This document shows, piece after piece, positions 26,531-34,170 of a stretch of 44,161 nt of DNA. This DNA comes from Paludibacteraceae bacterium (GTDB lineage: Bacteria > Bacteroidota > Bacteroidia > Bacteroidales > Paludibacteraceae), in the NCBI GenBank assembly GCA_024401435.1, contig JAKSLB010000027.1, positions 1 through 44,161 on the forward strand. The letters run 5' to 3'. Position 1 is the stretch's first letter. Each line of letters starts with the position of its first letter. Under the pieces are notes generated by a model, which was not told the DNA's origin, searched no databases, and saw only the letters and a program-made list of their open reading frames with translations. The position numbers and the translations under genes are program-made.

Positions 26531-29277
26531 TAGACCAAAAGGAGGAAGATTTACAGACAGAAATAGAAGAACAAAAAGAACGGATTAGACAGACCGAAGA
26601 CCAATCAGCTTTTGTTTCACAATCTGCAGATGAATGTTTTTCAGAAGATGATGAGAATGAGATGCCTATAGGTGCGACAGCTCAAGAGTATTTTAATCTT
26701 TCTGCTCCATTCATAGAAAAGAATCATATTCCATCAAGTTTGAATCCGAAAGGAACAATAAAATCTACGGAGGTTGGTGTAGGTGATGATGAAGGAAATG
26801 ACATGGATGGAGATCCAATTTCAGAATGGGATTATAAAACGTATGATGAAAGACAAGATTTATATAGATATTACAAGTATTCTAATATAGAGTTTGCTCA
26901 TAAGTGCCTGGAGAAAGCTGCAGAAATGGGGCATGCAGAGTCCCAATATATCTTGGGCTGGTCTTATCTTAAGGGTGTAGGAGTTGATGCTAATTTCAAA
27001 AAAGCATTTGAATATGCTTCTAAGTCTGTAGAAACTGGGTATGTCCCTGCATTAACCCTTATGGGAATGTATTATGATAATGCTATTAATCCAAATTACG
27101 ACTCAGGTAAGGCTGTTGAATTTTATAAAAAAGCAGTTGATCTGGATGATCCGTATGCTTTTTTCCGTTTGGCAATGTCTTATATGGAGGGAAAATGTGT
27201 AGATGCAGATCCTTCTATGGCAAACAAATTAGTTACTACTTCTGCAGAGAAAGGTTGTTCAGAGGCTCAAATGTTCCTTGGTATAAAGTATATGGGGGCA
27301 GGTATTTATGATGCTGCGCTTAAATGGCTTGAAAAAGCTGCTGAACAAGGAGAAAGAGAGGCACAATGGAGATTAGGCTCATGCTATTTTTACGGTAATG
27401 GTGTAGAAAAAGATTATAATACTGCAATTGAATGGTATAAAGAGGCTACACGAAATGGTTCCGCTATTGCTCCTTTTGAATTAGGTAAGTGTTATGAAAC
27501 AGGAACTGGTGTTACAAAAAATCCTTCTTTGGCATTTAAGTATTATAAAATAGCTGCTGATAATGGTCATAGTAAAGCGAAATTTAGACTTGGTTTGTGT
27601 TATCTGTATGAACAAGGTGTTGATGAAGATTATGACAAGGCTGTCGCTTGTTTTGAGGAAGTGACAAAAGAATGCAATGACGTTGATGCTCAATATTATC
27701 TTGGATATTGTTATTCAAGTCAAGGACTTTCTGGTTATGAGGATGACGATAAAAAAGCAGTTTTATGGTTAACAAAAGCAGTTGAACAAAATCATATAAT
27801 GGCTCATTATTTTCTTGCGTTACATTATTTTTCTGGATACGGTGTTAGAAAAAATATGGAAAAAGCAGTTGAACTCTTTACAATAGCGGCAAAAGCAAAT
27901 GAAGCAAGCTCTCAATATTATCTTGCAATTTGTTATTCACAAGGAAAGGGTGTTGAAGAAAACTTGAGAACGGCTGTGTCTTGGTGTGAAAAATCGGCTG
28001 CTAATAAGTGTGAAGAGGCAATTGGTTATTTGGAATCTTTGAAATCAATGCTTCCATATTCTGAATATACTGAACTAAGTGAAGAGGAGAGAAAAAAGAT
28101 TTTGGAAACAACAGATATTCAAGAGTGTTATTCTAATGGTATGGGTTATATCTCTGGAGCTGTGAGAAATTATAAGAAAGCCTTTCCTTGGTTTAAGAAA
28201 GCTGCAGCATGTGGAGATGCAACATCTCAGTATTTTATAGGATCCTTCTATGAGACAGGAAAGGGAATTCATCCTGATCTGAGAAAAGCCAAGGAATGGT
28301 ATCAGAAAGCTATTGATAATGGCAGTTCAGAAGCAGAAATAGCCATGTCAAATTTGTGTGCGGAAGAAGATGAAGATGATTCAGATACACTTGATGATTC
28401 AACATTTGGAAATTTGGTTCATAATGGTTTGAATTGTTGGATAGGATATGAACGAAATTCATTTTTCGGAGAAGAAGAGGATTTGGAAATTGAAGTGGAA
28501 GGAAATGCGGATGAAGCAATCACACCAAATCAACAAAAAGCTTATGTGAAATACCTGAAAGAAAAAGACAATCTATTTAGTGAATTTTCAAAATTATTAT
28601 TAGGTGTTTATTTAGGTAGTGATGAAAAAGCTGATGAAATGATGAATCAGGGAACAAAAATCGTTGTACAAACGGTTGTCCCTAAAAAACTGTTTGTCGA
28701 TAGAGATGGAAATTTCGGATGGATATGCTCTACGGAATGGGATGAATCCAATATTGGAGTTCTTCTTTCTGAAGAAAAAATCTATCTGATGTCGGAAGAA
28801 AAATTAAGAAATTATAGGAATGAGACTAAGGTGAAAGATGATCAGATGGGTATCTTGTTCCCATCGTATGTAGGTTTTGAAAATATTATTATTGCGAGAG
28901 TAGCTGGCGATATTCGAACTTTCCGATTGGTTCTTTCTTCTTATAAAAAGAAGGTGGGGGATAGACACAAAAAGGCTTATCAGAAATTTTTGGAGATGAG
29001 ACCAACTTTTTGGGAAGAAATCAAGGATGTCACCTTGGAATATTATTTGGATAATTATGAAGAATTTGAGGAATACCTCGAGATTCCAAACGCATTGAAG
29101 AAAGAGAAAGTAACGAGGGATTCTGTGCTAAATATCTTGGAATTTACGAAGTTGTATATTGATGAAGGTGGTCGTATCGCATGGTTCTGTGAAAGTCCGA
29201 CTGCAGAAGAAGACGGTTTGGCATTCGAATTTACAAATGGTGAAATTGCCTTGATTTATCAAAATGAAATAATATGA
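22969..29277 (+). CDS. Giant 2102-aa LRR_5 / Sel1-repeat fusion protein, no signal peptide
   Basis: The N-terminal 1190 residues are built from six modules, each starting with a beta header (TCSVKKYSG, then DGKKYQIVEIG or a variant) followed by BspA-type LRR_5 repeats (IPxxVKxIGxxAFxxC). Module starts are at about residues 1, 273, 489, 683, 857 and 1048. A charged, probably coiled-coil stretch follows (about 1189-1213) and then an acidic linker. Residues about 1309-1798 hold roughly a dozen Sel1 repeats (AAExGxxxAQxxLGxxYxxGxGV). The last 290 residues hold two copies of a domain resembling DUF6985/DUF2262-type proteins. There is no signal peptide, transmembrane segment or sorting tail, so the protein appears cytoplasmic unless exported by a nonclassical route. 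Function unknown; repeats of both kinds usually mediate protein contacts. The frame is open throughout with no frameshift. Confidence 0.85.
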   Translation: MDNSQIQIVVLSDVTCSVKKYSGSDEVIDMPAEVEKDGKKYQIVEIGVSAFKQNKKIKKVVFPQGLTVIRDEAFNGCDGIEEIVFSNTIQTIGENAFKGCFKLSKIELPQSLEKIGEHCFEYCKSATSVTIPQGLKVISAKAFTNCEKLESVVISDGVEEIHENAFNECAFQEVVIPTSVKKIGKRAFARNQKLEKVIIADELKNGLDSSVFEGCSNASFTSGQASSASIVQETPIQETVSKEEPKQKDESQKSEKKDSQPSAEPVQSISEKSLYTIKPLSDTTCSIINYSGKESKVRIPSEIEYCGKKYQVVEIGDLAFAKKKTEGKIVWTTNRANDLTEVSIEIIPSAVDPSYEGYQTIKEVVIPEGVKTIGKASFYSCVALEKIQLPKSLENIGEGVFAFCSKLRLVDLPSGITIIPDHAFEYCEGLESFCSKTVKEIKRDAFLCCRTLKNFSIPQNVIIGNNAFQGCSYMEKNRVSGEGEANMAMFKMKPIEGDTCAISGFEGEGDVVVPSEMQNNGKSYKVVKIANYAFSKQKKIKKVSLPDTIESIGGYAFTESSLTEIEIPSSVKEIGEYAFDDCKDLTKVEIPDGISKLSRHVFSKCVSLESIKIPDGIKVIPSSAFAGCRSLKHIDLPHDLESIEDGAFGCCSSLSNVDVTRVGRLADNAFYESKCVVENKNYMSLGGGTCELTYYHANGTNVELPDEVYFDGKLCKVISIGNAVFSESKIEKIKLPAYLERIEMSAFSNCKSLTTVQIPSTLKEVGVMAFVSCSSLKEIDLPENTTIIKSKAFSGCENLERIAVPGVKEFGSRCFANCKNLKKIENLQNNVKMGEDALFNCKMLDMSGTQPISSSSVQIKVLDGSTCAVSGFSGIGDAIVPAEAEKDGKTYKVVRIGSYAFAKNKNINKVTLPDTIELIADYAFANSSLSEIDIPSSVKEIKSYAFDECKQLAKVTLHEGLETIDNTAFEDCSSLEKIVIPEGVKEINSGVFRGCTNLSEVVLPSSVNLIDSIAFRGCEHLKTINIMDTIVEIDSNAFSDTPFENLCRRFEILDDDTCSVGKYCMPGTVEVPSEVTIKDKKYKVVKVNNLAFQCENINKVILPDTIEVLDEYAFQHCDGLTEIVLPKNLKRIEEYCFYECSKLDNVILPKSLEFIGEYAFRNCVSLRNIQIEGDVEISETAFENTPYLDQKEEDLQTEIEEQKERIRQTEDQSAFVSQSADECFSEDDENEMPIGATAQEYFNLSAPFIEKNHIPSSLNPKGTIKSTEVGVGDDEGNDMDGDPISEWDYKTYDERQDLYRYYKYSNIEFAHKCLEKAAEMGHAESQYILGWSYLKGVGVDANFKKAFEYASKSVETGYVPALTLMGMYYDNAINPNYDSGKAVEFYKKAVDLDDPYAFFRLAMSYMEGKCVDADPSMANKLVTTSAEKGCSEAQMFLGIKYMGAGIYDAALKWLEKAAEQGEREAQWRLGSCYFYGNGVEKDYNTAIEWYKEATRNGSAIAPFELGKCYETGTGVTKNPSLAFKYYKIAADNGHSKAKFRLGLCYLYEQGVDEDYDKAVACFEEVTKECNDVDAQYYLGYCYSSQGLSGYEDDDKKAVLWLTKAVEQNHIMAHYFLALHYFSGYGVRKNMEKAVELFTIAAKANEASSQYYLAICYSQGKGVEENLRTAVSWCEKSAANKCEEAIGYLESLKSMLPYSEYTELSEEERKKILETTDIQECYSNGMGYISGAVRNYKKAFPWFKKAAACGDATSQYFIGSFYETGKGIHPDLRKAKEWYQKAIDNGSSEAEIAMSNLCAEEDEDDSDTLDDSTFGNLVHNGLNCWIGYERNSFFGEEEDLEIEVEGNADEAITPNQQKAYVKYLKEKDNLFSEFSKLLLGVYLGSDEKADEMMNQGTKIVVQTVVPKKLFVDRDGNFGWICSTEWDESNIGVLLSEEKIYLMSEEKLRNYRNETKVKDDQMGILFPSYVGFENIIIARVAGDIRTFRLVLSSYKKKVGDRHKKAYQKFLEMRPTFWEEIKDVTLEYYLDNYEEFEEYLEIPNALKKEKVTRDSVLNILEFTKLYIDEGGRIAWFCESPTAEEDGLAFEFTNGEIALIYQNEII
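26896..28365 (+). repeat. Sel1-like repeat array within the giant gene
   Basis: About a dozen 36-residue units of the Sel1 (TPR-like) type are readable, such as WLEKAAEQGEREAQWRLGSC and YKIAADNGHSKAKFRLGLCY. One unit near 28020-28130 is irregular and has an inserted charged loop. Confidence 0.78.
28408..29277 (+). repeat. Duplicated C-terminal domain of the giant protein
   Basis: Two copies, at about residues 1814-1945 and 1957-2102, share the pattern QQKAYVKYLKEK / HKKAYQKFLEMR, then LLLGVYL / VTLEYYL, then KLFVDRDGNFGWICS / KLYIDEGGRIAWFCE, ending in a glycine-leucine strand. The layout resembles DUF6985/DUF2262-type domains, but this is by eye. Confidence 0.6.
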
Positions 29278-29336
29278 CATTGAATCGGATTCTATAAATA
29301 GATTACAGAGGATTTGATTCAAAGATTTCTTGGTAT

Positions 29337-29372
29337 AAAAGAGCATTTAGACTGCAATCTAAATGCTCTTTT
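29337..29372 (+). terminator. Intrinsic terminator after the giant gene
   Basis: GAGCATTTAGA (29341-29351) and TCTAAATGCTC (29358-29368) form a perfect 11-bp stem with a 6-nt loop, flanked by AAAA and TTTT. It lies 60 nt past the stop at 29277. Confidence 0.82.
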
Positions 29373-29402
29373 GCTTTGTTTGTAAGGTTTGTTGAGTGGA
29401 AT

Positions 29403-29441
29403 AAAAAAAACAAAGGACTGATTTTTTTAATCAGCCCTTTG
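29403..29441 (-). terminator. Intrinsic terminator of the lipase operon
   Basis: A 13-bp stem (29411-29423 with 29429-29441, one G-U pair on the minus strand) is followed on the minus strand by a T run (29410-29403). It lies 26 nt past the stop of the lipase gene at 29467. Confidence 0.85.
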
Positions 29442-29466
29442 TTTTTGGTCAGTATGTCAATGTATT

Positions 29467-30789
29467 TTAGAATTTTCCAGAAAGTACTTCTTCTACCATT
29501 ACAACTAATCCATACATATGTTGAAGAAGAGGCTCATTTAGTATTTTTGTGTTAATGTCAACCACTTTTGTTTCTACATTTTGGTTGTTAAGTCCTTCAA
29601 CAGCCTCTTCGAAATTGGAGAAAGGAACCACACCGTCAGGATTACAATGGAGAAGTTTTAATGAATACTTAGGTTCCCATCCTTGACAAAGATTTTGACG
29701 ATCCATAAGGTTAAGTAATCTTTCCATATGATCAGGATGTGCTGTCACATACTCTATGTTTAGAATGTCGTCAAGTTTTTTTTCATTAAACTTTAACATC
29801 ATATCGATTATGTTTTCTTTGTTGTTTTTGATGGCTTGAGGAACGCCTGTTGAAAGAGCCCATTCTGTGAAGAAATCTTCATATTTGAGGTCTGCAACTT
29901 CAGAAGGATAACTGTTGAACATGCCATTGATTACAAGTGGAATAACAGAACCAAGTCCCATCTTTTTGCCTTTTTTATTATCTTCAACGTAAGTTTCGAA
30001 TGTACGACGAAGATCATAAGGACCATCACCGCAATATACTTTGTCAAGGTTGATTCTTTTTTGTGTGGCTTGGTCAAGTTGTTGAACTCTGCGTAGCGAG
30101 GCAAGTGATACAGAACCACCTTGAGAGTAACCTACGATATAAGATTTGTATGTCTTATCAAGATTTAGTTTTTTAGCTTTTGCATAATCCAAAAGAGCAA
30201 GTAGAGCATCTACACTAGTTCGACCATGCACCTCATGATTTAGATATAAATCAGGATGTTTTGAAGTGGAACCAAGACCTATGTAGTCTGGAAGAATGCA
30301 AAGTGCACCTGTTGCAGCCATCACTGCTTCGACAGATGTGTATTTTGTAGGAATCATAGCGATTCCGATCTGTGTGCCATGATTGATTAGCATAACTTTG
30401 TCCATTTTACGAAAACGAGGATAGACAATAAGGGCAGAAGCATTTACAGGAACCATGTCTTGATCGTATGTCTGGTACTGAATTCGTGCGATGTTGTAGA
30501 TAAGTGGAGCCAGAGCTTTTGTGTTAGCCTTAAGACTTGTGTCTTGACGATTGGTTGCTTCTTTATATGCTCTGTCAACATTTCCGAATATTTCAGCATC
30601 AATGCCCTTCTTCATGTCACCAAGAGTTAGGTCATAAAGTTCTTGCTCCGTAATTTCGGACTCTTCAAGTACTGTGAAGGTTTGCTCATTATCTTGAGTC
30701 GTTCCTTGAACTTCCAAGACTTCATTGTCCGTACATGAAGTTAATCCCATAAGGGTTATCGCCATGGCGATGAATAAATTCTTTTTCAT
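29467..30789 (-). CDS. Secretory-lipase-like alpha/beta hydrolase lipoprotein
   Basis: The 440-aa protein carries a lipoprotein signal peptide with a LTSC lipobox (Cys19). It has an alpha/beta-hydrolase core: LPDYIGLGSTSKHP (about 167-179), the nucleophile elbow GYSQG (220-224, Ser222), a late Asp in HCNPDGVVPF, and a His in LLQHMYGL near the C-terminus. This order resembles the secretory lipase (LIP) family. The substrate may be an ester or peptide and is not evident. It is the last gene of a minus-strand unit (topB, duplicated-domain lipoprotein, lipase), 11 nt after the gene upstream, and ends at a strong terminator. Confidence 0.84.
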   Translation of the reverse strand: MKKNLFIAMAITLMGLTSCTDNEVLEVQGTTQDNEQTFTVLEESEITEQELYDLTLGDMKKGIDAEIFGNVDRAYKEATNRQDTSLKANTKALAPLIYNIARIQYQTYDQDMVPVNASALIVYPRFRKMDKVMLINHGTQIGIAMIPTKYTSVEAVMAATGALCILPDYIGLGSTSKHPDLYLNHEVHGRTSVDALLALLDYAKAKKLNLDKTYKSYIVGYSQGGSVSLASLRRVQQLDQATQKRINLDKVYCGDGPYDLRRTFETYVEDNKKGKKMGLGSVIPLVINGMFNSYPSEVADLKYEDFFTEWALSTGVPQAIKNNKENIIDMMLKFNEKKLDDILNIEYVTAHPDHMERLLNLMDRQNLCQGWEPKYSLKLLHCNPDGVVPFSNFEEAVEGLNNQNVETKVVDINTKILNEPLLQHMYGLVVMVEEVLSGKF

Positions 30790-30800
30790 ATAGTTGATTG

Positions 30801-31595
30801 TTATTTTATTTCTTCAGGAGTAATAATAAACTCTGATATAAGGTTATCGTTGGAATCGTTATAAATATATTTTATTGATACGTTTGCTTTCGTAAATATT
30901 TGCATGGCTGGATTACTTTTAGCTGATGCTAGAACATTTGGTTTTATTAATGTTTCAATTTGATCAGCTGATACTTCTATATCATGTATGGAATAATAAT
31001 AGTTTACGATAGCATTGCTTTCATCAAATTCACATTTTTCTAAAATGGTGTTTTGATCAATATTAATAGGACATTGTGTGTTTGTTGCATCTATACTATT
31101 TTTTATTTGAGGATAATAACTTTGTGGAGTTATTACTATTTCATGAGCGTATTCCTCTTTTGTCATTGATAGTGATTTGACGATTTCTCCATTGTCAGCG
31201 ATAATCATTATGTTATATTTATAATTTAATGATTCCATCAAATCATACATCGCCTTCATCGTTGTATCTTTTTGAATTTCAACGGTCATGTTGCTTTTTA
31301 AAATCTGATCGTCTTGTTGCTTGATGTTTTCTATAAAATCAATTCCGTTATATTGCGCAGGAACTGTGTAATATATTGTTACGTCTTGTTGATCGTCATG
31401 ACAAACAATACTGTCACATGTCATAATATCACCAATTTTTATTGGACATTGTTGGTTTTGGGTTTTGACAATTGTTTTTAATGCTAATTTAGAAGCGTCT
31501 TCCGTACTACATGCTCCCATGATAAAAATCAACCCTAAAATGGTTGAAAGTAAATGTAATTGTTTTTTCATTTCATTTTTAATTTTATTGAACAT
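30801..31595 (-). CDS. Lipoprotein with two copies of an unknown domain
   Basis: The 264-aa protein has a lipoprotein signal peptide with MGAC lipobox (Cys29, or Cys21 if translation starts at the internal ATG at 31571). Two similar halves follow. Each opens with QCPI (QCPIKIGD and QCPINIDQ), then a beta strand with YYT or YYYS, a helical stretch, and a late strand near YKYNIMIIADNG / IKYIYNDSND with EY or EEI at the end. No known enzyme motif is visible and I do not recognise the family. It begins 2 nt after topB and is followed at 11 nt by the lipase, so all three are probably co-transcribed. Expected location: periplasm or outer membrane. Confidence 0.72.
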   Translation of the reverse strand: MFNKIKNEMKKQLHLLSTILGLIFIMGACSTEDASKLALKTIVKTQNQQCPIKIGDIMTCDSIVCHDDQQDVTIYYTVPAQYNGIDFIENIKQQDDQILKSNMTVEIQKDTTMKAMYDLMESLNYKYNIMIIADNGEIVKSLSMTKEEYAHEIVITPQSYYPQIKNSIDATNTQCPINIDQNTILEKCEFDESNAIVNYYYSIHDIEVSADQIETLIKPNVLASAKSNPAMQIFTKANVSIKYIYNDSNDNLISEFIITPEEIK

Positions 31596-31597
31596 AT

Positions 31598-33415
31598 TTA
31601 TTTTTTATTTGAGCTTTGAGTGCTTTCAATTTTTACGGTTCTTCCGTAAGTATAACTGTAGCGTTCACTTTCAACAAGTGTGCAAACCATTTGCTTTAAT
31701 TCTGTCAAAAAAGCTCCTGTTTCAAATGAATTTTTTTCTATTAAACGTAATTTTTTTTCCCATTGACCTGTGAGTTCGGCTGATTTCAGTAATTCATTTT
31801 GGATAGTTCCAATTAGACTGATACCGGTTTCTGTAGCTTCGATACTTTTCCCTTTCTTACGCATGTAATTACGTTTGTAGAGTGTTTCAATGATATTGGC
31901 ACGCGTAGAAGGACGACCGATTCCATTTTCCTTTAATACATCTCTCAATTCTTCGTCGTCGATTTGTTTGCCTGCAGTTTCCATTGCACGCAGTAAAGTG
32001 GCTTCTGTATAGGGTTTAGGAGGTGTAGTTTCCTTTTCTGATAAATCAGGAACGTGCGGACCATGTTCGCCTACCGTGAAGAGTGGCAATGTCTTTTCTT
32101 CATCATCTTTGTTTTCCTCATCGTTAGCACTTTTTTCAAACACGGCTCTCCATCCTGGAACTAATATTTGTTTTCCGTTTACTTTGAATTCAATGTCTTT
32201 AACGCTTCCTACAACTGTTGTTGTGGAGGTTTCGCAAATTGGGTAGAAGTTGGCGATAAATCGTCTGGCTATCAAATCAAACACTTTTTGTTCTTCGTTA
32301 GTCAGATTGGTCGGATTGATTCCTGTTGGTATTATAGCATGGTGATCGGTTACTTTTGAGTTGTCGAACACCTTTTTTGATTTCGGAATTTTTGTTTTTA
32401 AAACGGGTTCTGTTAGTGAAGCATAGTTCTTAAGGCCTTGCATAATAGGACCAATTTTAGGATATATGTCATCACTTAAGAATGTGGTGTCTACACGAGG
32501 GTAGGTAGTGACTTTCTTTTCGTATAAAGATTGAATGAACTTAAGAGTTTCTTCAGCGGAAAAACCATATTTTTTGTTGCATTCAACTTGTAAAGAGGTT
32601 AAGTCGAACAATCGTGGAGCAAACTCTTTTCCCTCTTTAGCAGAGATGTCAGTTACTGTAAATTCATCACTTTTAACCGTTTCCAAAAAGTTAAGTCCTT
32701 CTTCTTTTGAAGTGAATTTACCCTTTGTTGCAGAGAAAGTGGTGTCTCTGTAAACTGTTTTTAATTCCCAATATTTCTCAGGTTTGAAATTGATGATTTC
32801 GAAATGTCTTTTAACTATTAGTGCTAATGTTGGCGTTTGAACTCTTCCAATTGAGAGAACTTGTTTGTTTTGACCATATCGTAATGTATATAAACGCGTA
32901 GCATTCATACCCAACAGCCAATCACCGATAGCACGCATGGCACCTGCTTCGTAAAGTTTGTTAAAGTCTTCTTGCGGACGTAGGTTGTTGAACCCTTCAC
33001 GAATGGACTCTTCTGTTAGTGAGGAGATCCACAGACGTTTGACTGGACATTTACATTCAGCTTTTTGCATAACCCATCGTTGGATTAGTTCACCTTCTTG
33101 CCCAGCATCCCCGCAATTGATGACTTCATCAGCGTTTTTGATGAGACCTTCAATGATGTGAAATTGTTTGATGGAACCCTCATTCTCGATTAGTTTGATG
33201 CCGAATCGTTGTGGAATGATGGGTAGGTCTGCTATCGACCAGCGTTTCCATTGATCATAATATTCGTGAGGTTCTTTTAAGGTACAGAGATGACCAAACA
33301 CCCATGTGACTTGATAACCGTTACCTTCTATGTAACCATCTCTTTTGTTGTGGGCACCTAGAATGACAGCGATTTCTCTTGCTACGCTTGGTTTCTCTGC
33401 TATGCAAACGATCAT
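31598..33415 (-). CDS. topB: DNA topoisomerase III
   Basis: The 605-aa type IA topoisomerase relaxes negative supercoils and decatenates DNA. It starts MIVCIAEKPSVAREIA (TOPRIM strand with Glu7), has the SIGRVQTPTLALIV block (188-201), and the catalytic Tyr305 in TTYPRVDT. In the TOPRIM acidic motif CGDAGQEGE the positions of the canonical DxDxE read Asp103, Gly105, Glu107. The C-terminus stops soon after the topoisomerase core, without zinc fingers. A well-spaced promoter lies 126 nt upstream. Mobile-element TopB copies exist in Bacteroidota, but no mobility genes flank this one, so it appears chromosomal. Confidence 0.93.
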   Translation of the reverse strand: MIVCIAEKPSVAREIAVILGAHNKRDGYIEGNGYQVTWVFGHLCTLKEPHEYYDQWKRWSIADLPIIPQRFGIKLIENEGSIKQFHIIEGLIKNADEVINCGDAGQEGELIQRWVMQKAECKCPVKRLWISSLTEESIREGFNNLRPQEDFNKLYEAGAMRAIGDWLLGMNATRLYTLRYGQNKQVLSIGRVQTPTLALIVKRHFEIINFKPEKYWELKTVYRDTTFSATKGKFTSKEEGLNFLETVKSDEFTVTDISAKEGKEFAPRLFDLTSLQVECNKKYGFSAEETLKFIQSLYEKKVTTYPRVDTTFLSDDIYPKIGPIMQGLKNYASLTEPVLKTKIPKSKKVFDNSKVTDHHAIIPTGINPTNLTNEEQKVFDLIARRFIANFYPICETSTTTVVGSVKDIEFKVNGKQILVPGWRAVFEKSANDEENKDDEEKTLPLFTVGEHGPHVPDLSEKETTPPKPYTEATLLRAMETAGKQIDDEELRDVLKENGIGRPSTRANIIETLYKRNYMRKKGKSIEATETGISLIGTIQNELLKSAELTGQWEKKLRLIEKNSFETGAFLTELKQMVCTLVESERYSYTYGRTVKIESTQSSNKK

Positions 33416-33540
33416 ATTGGTTCGTAATTAGAAGTTAAATGTCTGATTTGTATGGTATTTACAATCAGAGTTTTCCATAGTTTGAATTCCCTGAGAATGA
33501 TACAATCAAATCGTAATGAATTTCAATCATTCATTTATTG

Positions 33541-33571
33541 CAAATTTATAAAATCTTTTGTGCTTACCAAA
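33541..33571 (-). promoter_or_regulatory. Bacteroidota-type promoter of the topB operon
   Basis: On the minus strand TTTG (33571-33568) and TAAATTTG (33548-33541) are spaced by 19 nt. The leader to the topB ATG is about 125 nt. The -33 box lies close to the 3' end of the neighbouring lipoprotein gene. Confidence 0.6.
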
Positions 33572-33580
33572 GAGTGTTGA

Positions 33581-34102
33581 TTATTCTTCTGCTTGTTTTT
33601 CTAATTGAACACGTATGGAACTTTCAATGTTCTTCAGTGCAACTATTCCTCTTTTTAGTGTTATTGTATCCATCTCTCCTGTGGGTTTTATGACGTATGC
33701 ATAAACCCATGTGCCAGTCATCATGATTGGTCTTTTTGCAGTTCCTTCCATTTCTTCTTTGAGAGGTAACTGACATTTCATTAAGCTGTCCATGAGAGAA
33801 ATAGCAGTCGAATCAAAATCCTGTTTGCTGCAATTTAATACTAGATTAGATTCCTTGAAGTTGATTTTTTTGAATTGAAAGTTTAGACTATCTGTGTTTT
33901 CTCTGATTTCATATGCAATGTTTCCACCACCTTCTCTGACATAATAAATAGCTTCATATTTTAATGTATCGCTTGGATTGGCAGCACTATCTATTATAGC
34001 AGAAGCACTGATATTAGATTTTATCTCGGTTGTCTTTTGTTTCGAACTTTGACAACTGAATGACAATAAAAGGATGATAAGAAGGAGGAAATGTTTGTTC
34101 AT
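33581..34102 (-). CDS. Small lipoprotein of unknown function
   Basis: The 173-aa protein has a lipoprotein signal peptide (MNKHFLLLIILLLSFSC, Cys17 in the SFSC lipobox). The mature part is mainly polar with alternating strands; GGGNIAYEIREN and TGTWVYAYVIKPTGEM are the most distinctive stretches. I see no catalytic motif and do not recognise the family. It lies between htpG (terminator at 34128-34155 between them) and the topB promoter. No promoter of its own is evident. Confidence 0.7.
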   Translation of the reverse strand: MNKHFLLLIILLLSFSCQSSKQKTTEIKSNISASAIIDSAANPSDTLKYEAIYYVREGGGNIAYEIRENTDSLNFQFKKINFKESNLVLNCSKQDFDSTAISLMDSLMKCQLPLKEEMEGTAKRPIMMTGTWVYAYVIKPTGEMDTITLKRGIVALKNIESSIRVQLEKQAEE

Positions 34103-34127
34103 GTTCTAAAATGCTATTTATAATAAT

Positions 34128-34155
34128 AAGCCCGATAGAAAAAACTATCGGGCTT
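34128..34155 (-). terminator. Likely terminator of htpG
   Basis: A perfect 11-bp stem (34128-34138 with 34145-34155) has a 6-nt A-rich loop. It lies 15 nt past the htpG stop. The minus-strand tail is TTATTATTATAAAT, a weak U-tract, so some read-through into the downstream lipoprotein gene is possible. Confidence 0.7.
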
Positions 34156-34170
34156 GTATTTGTAGATCAA

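Noticed and set aside
31598-33415. topB as a sign of an integrative conjugative element
   Set aside because: No tra, mob, integrase or relaxase gene lies nearby, and the flanking genes are ordinary chromosomal genes.
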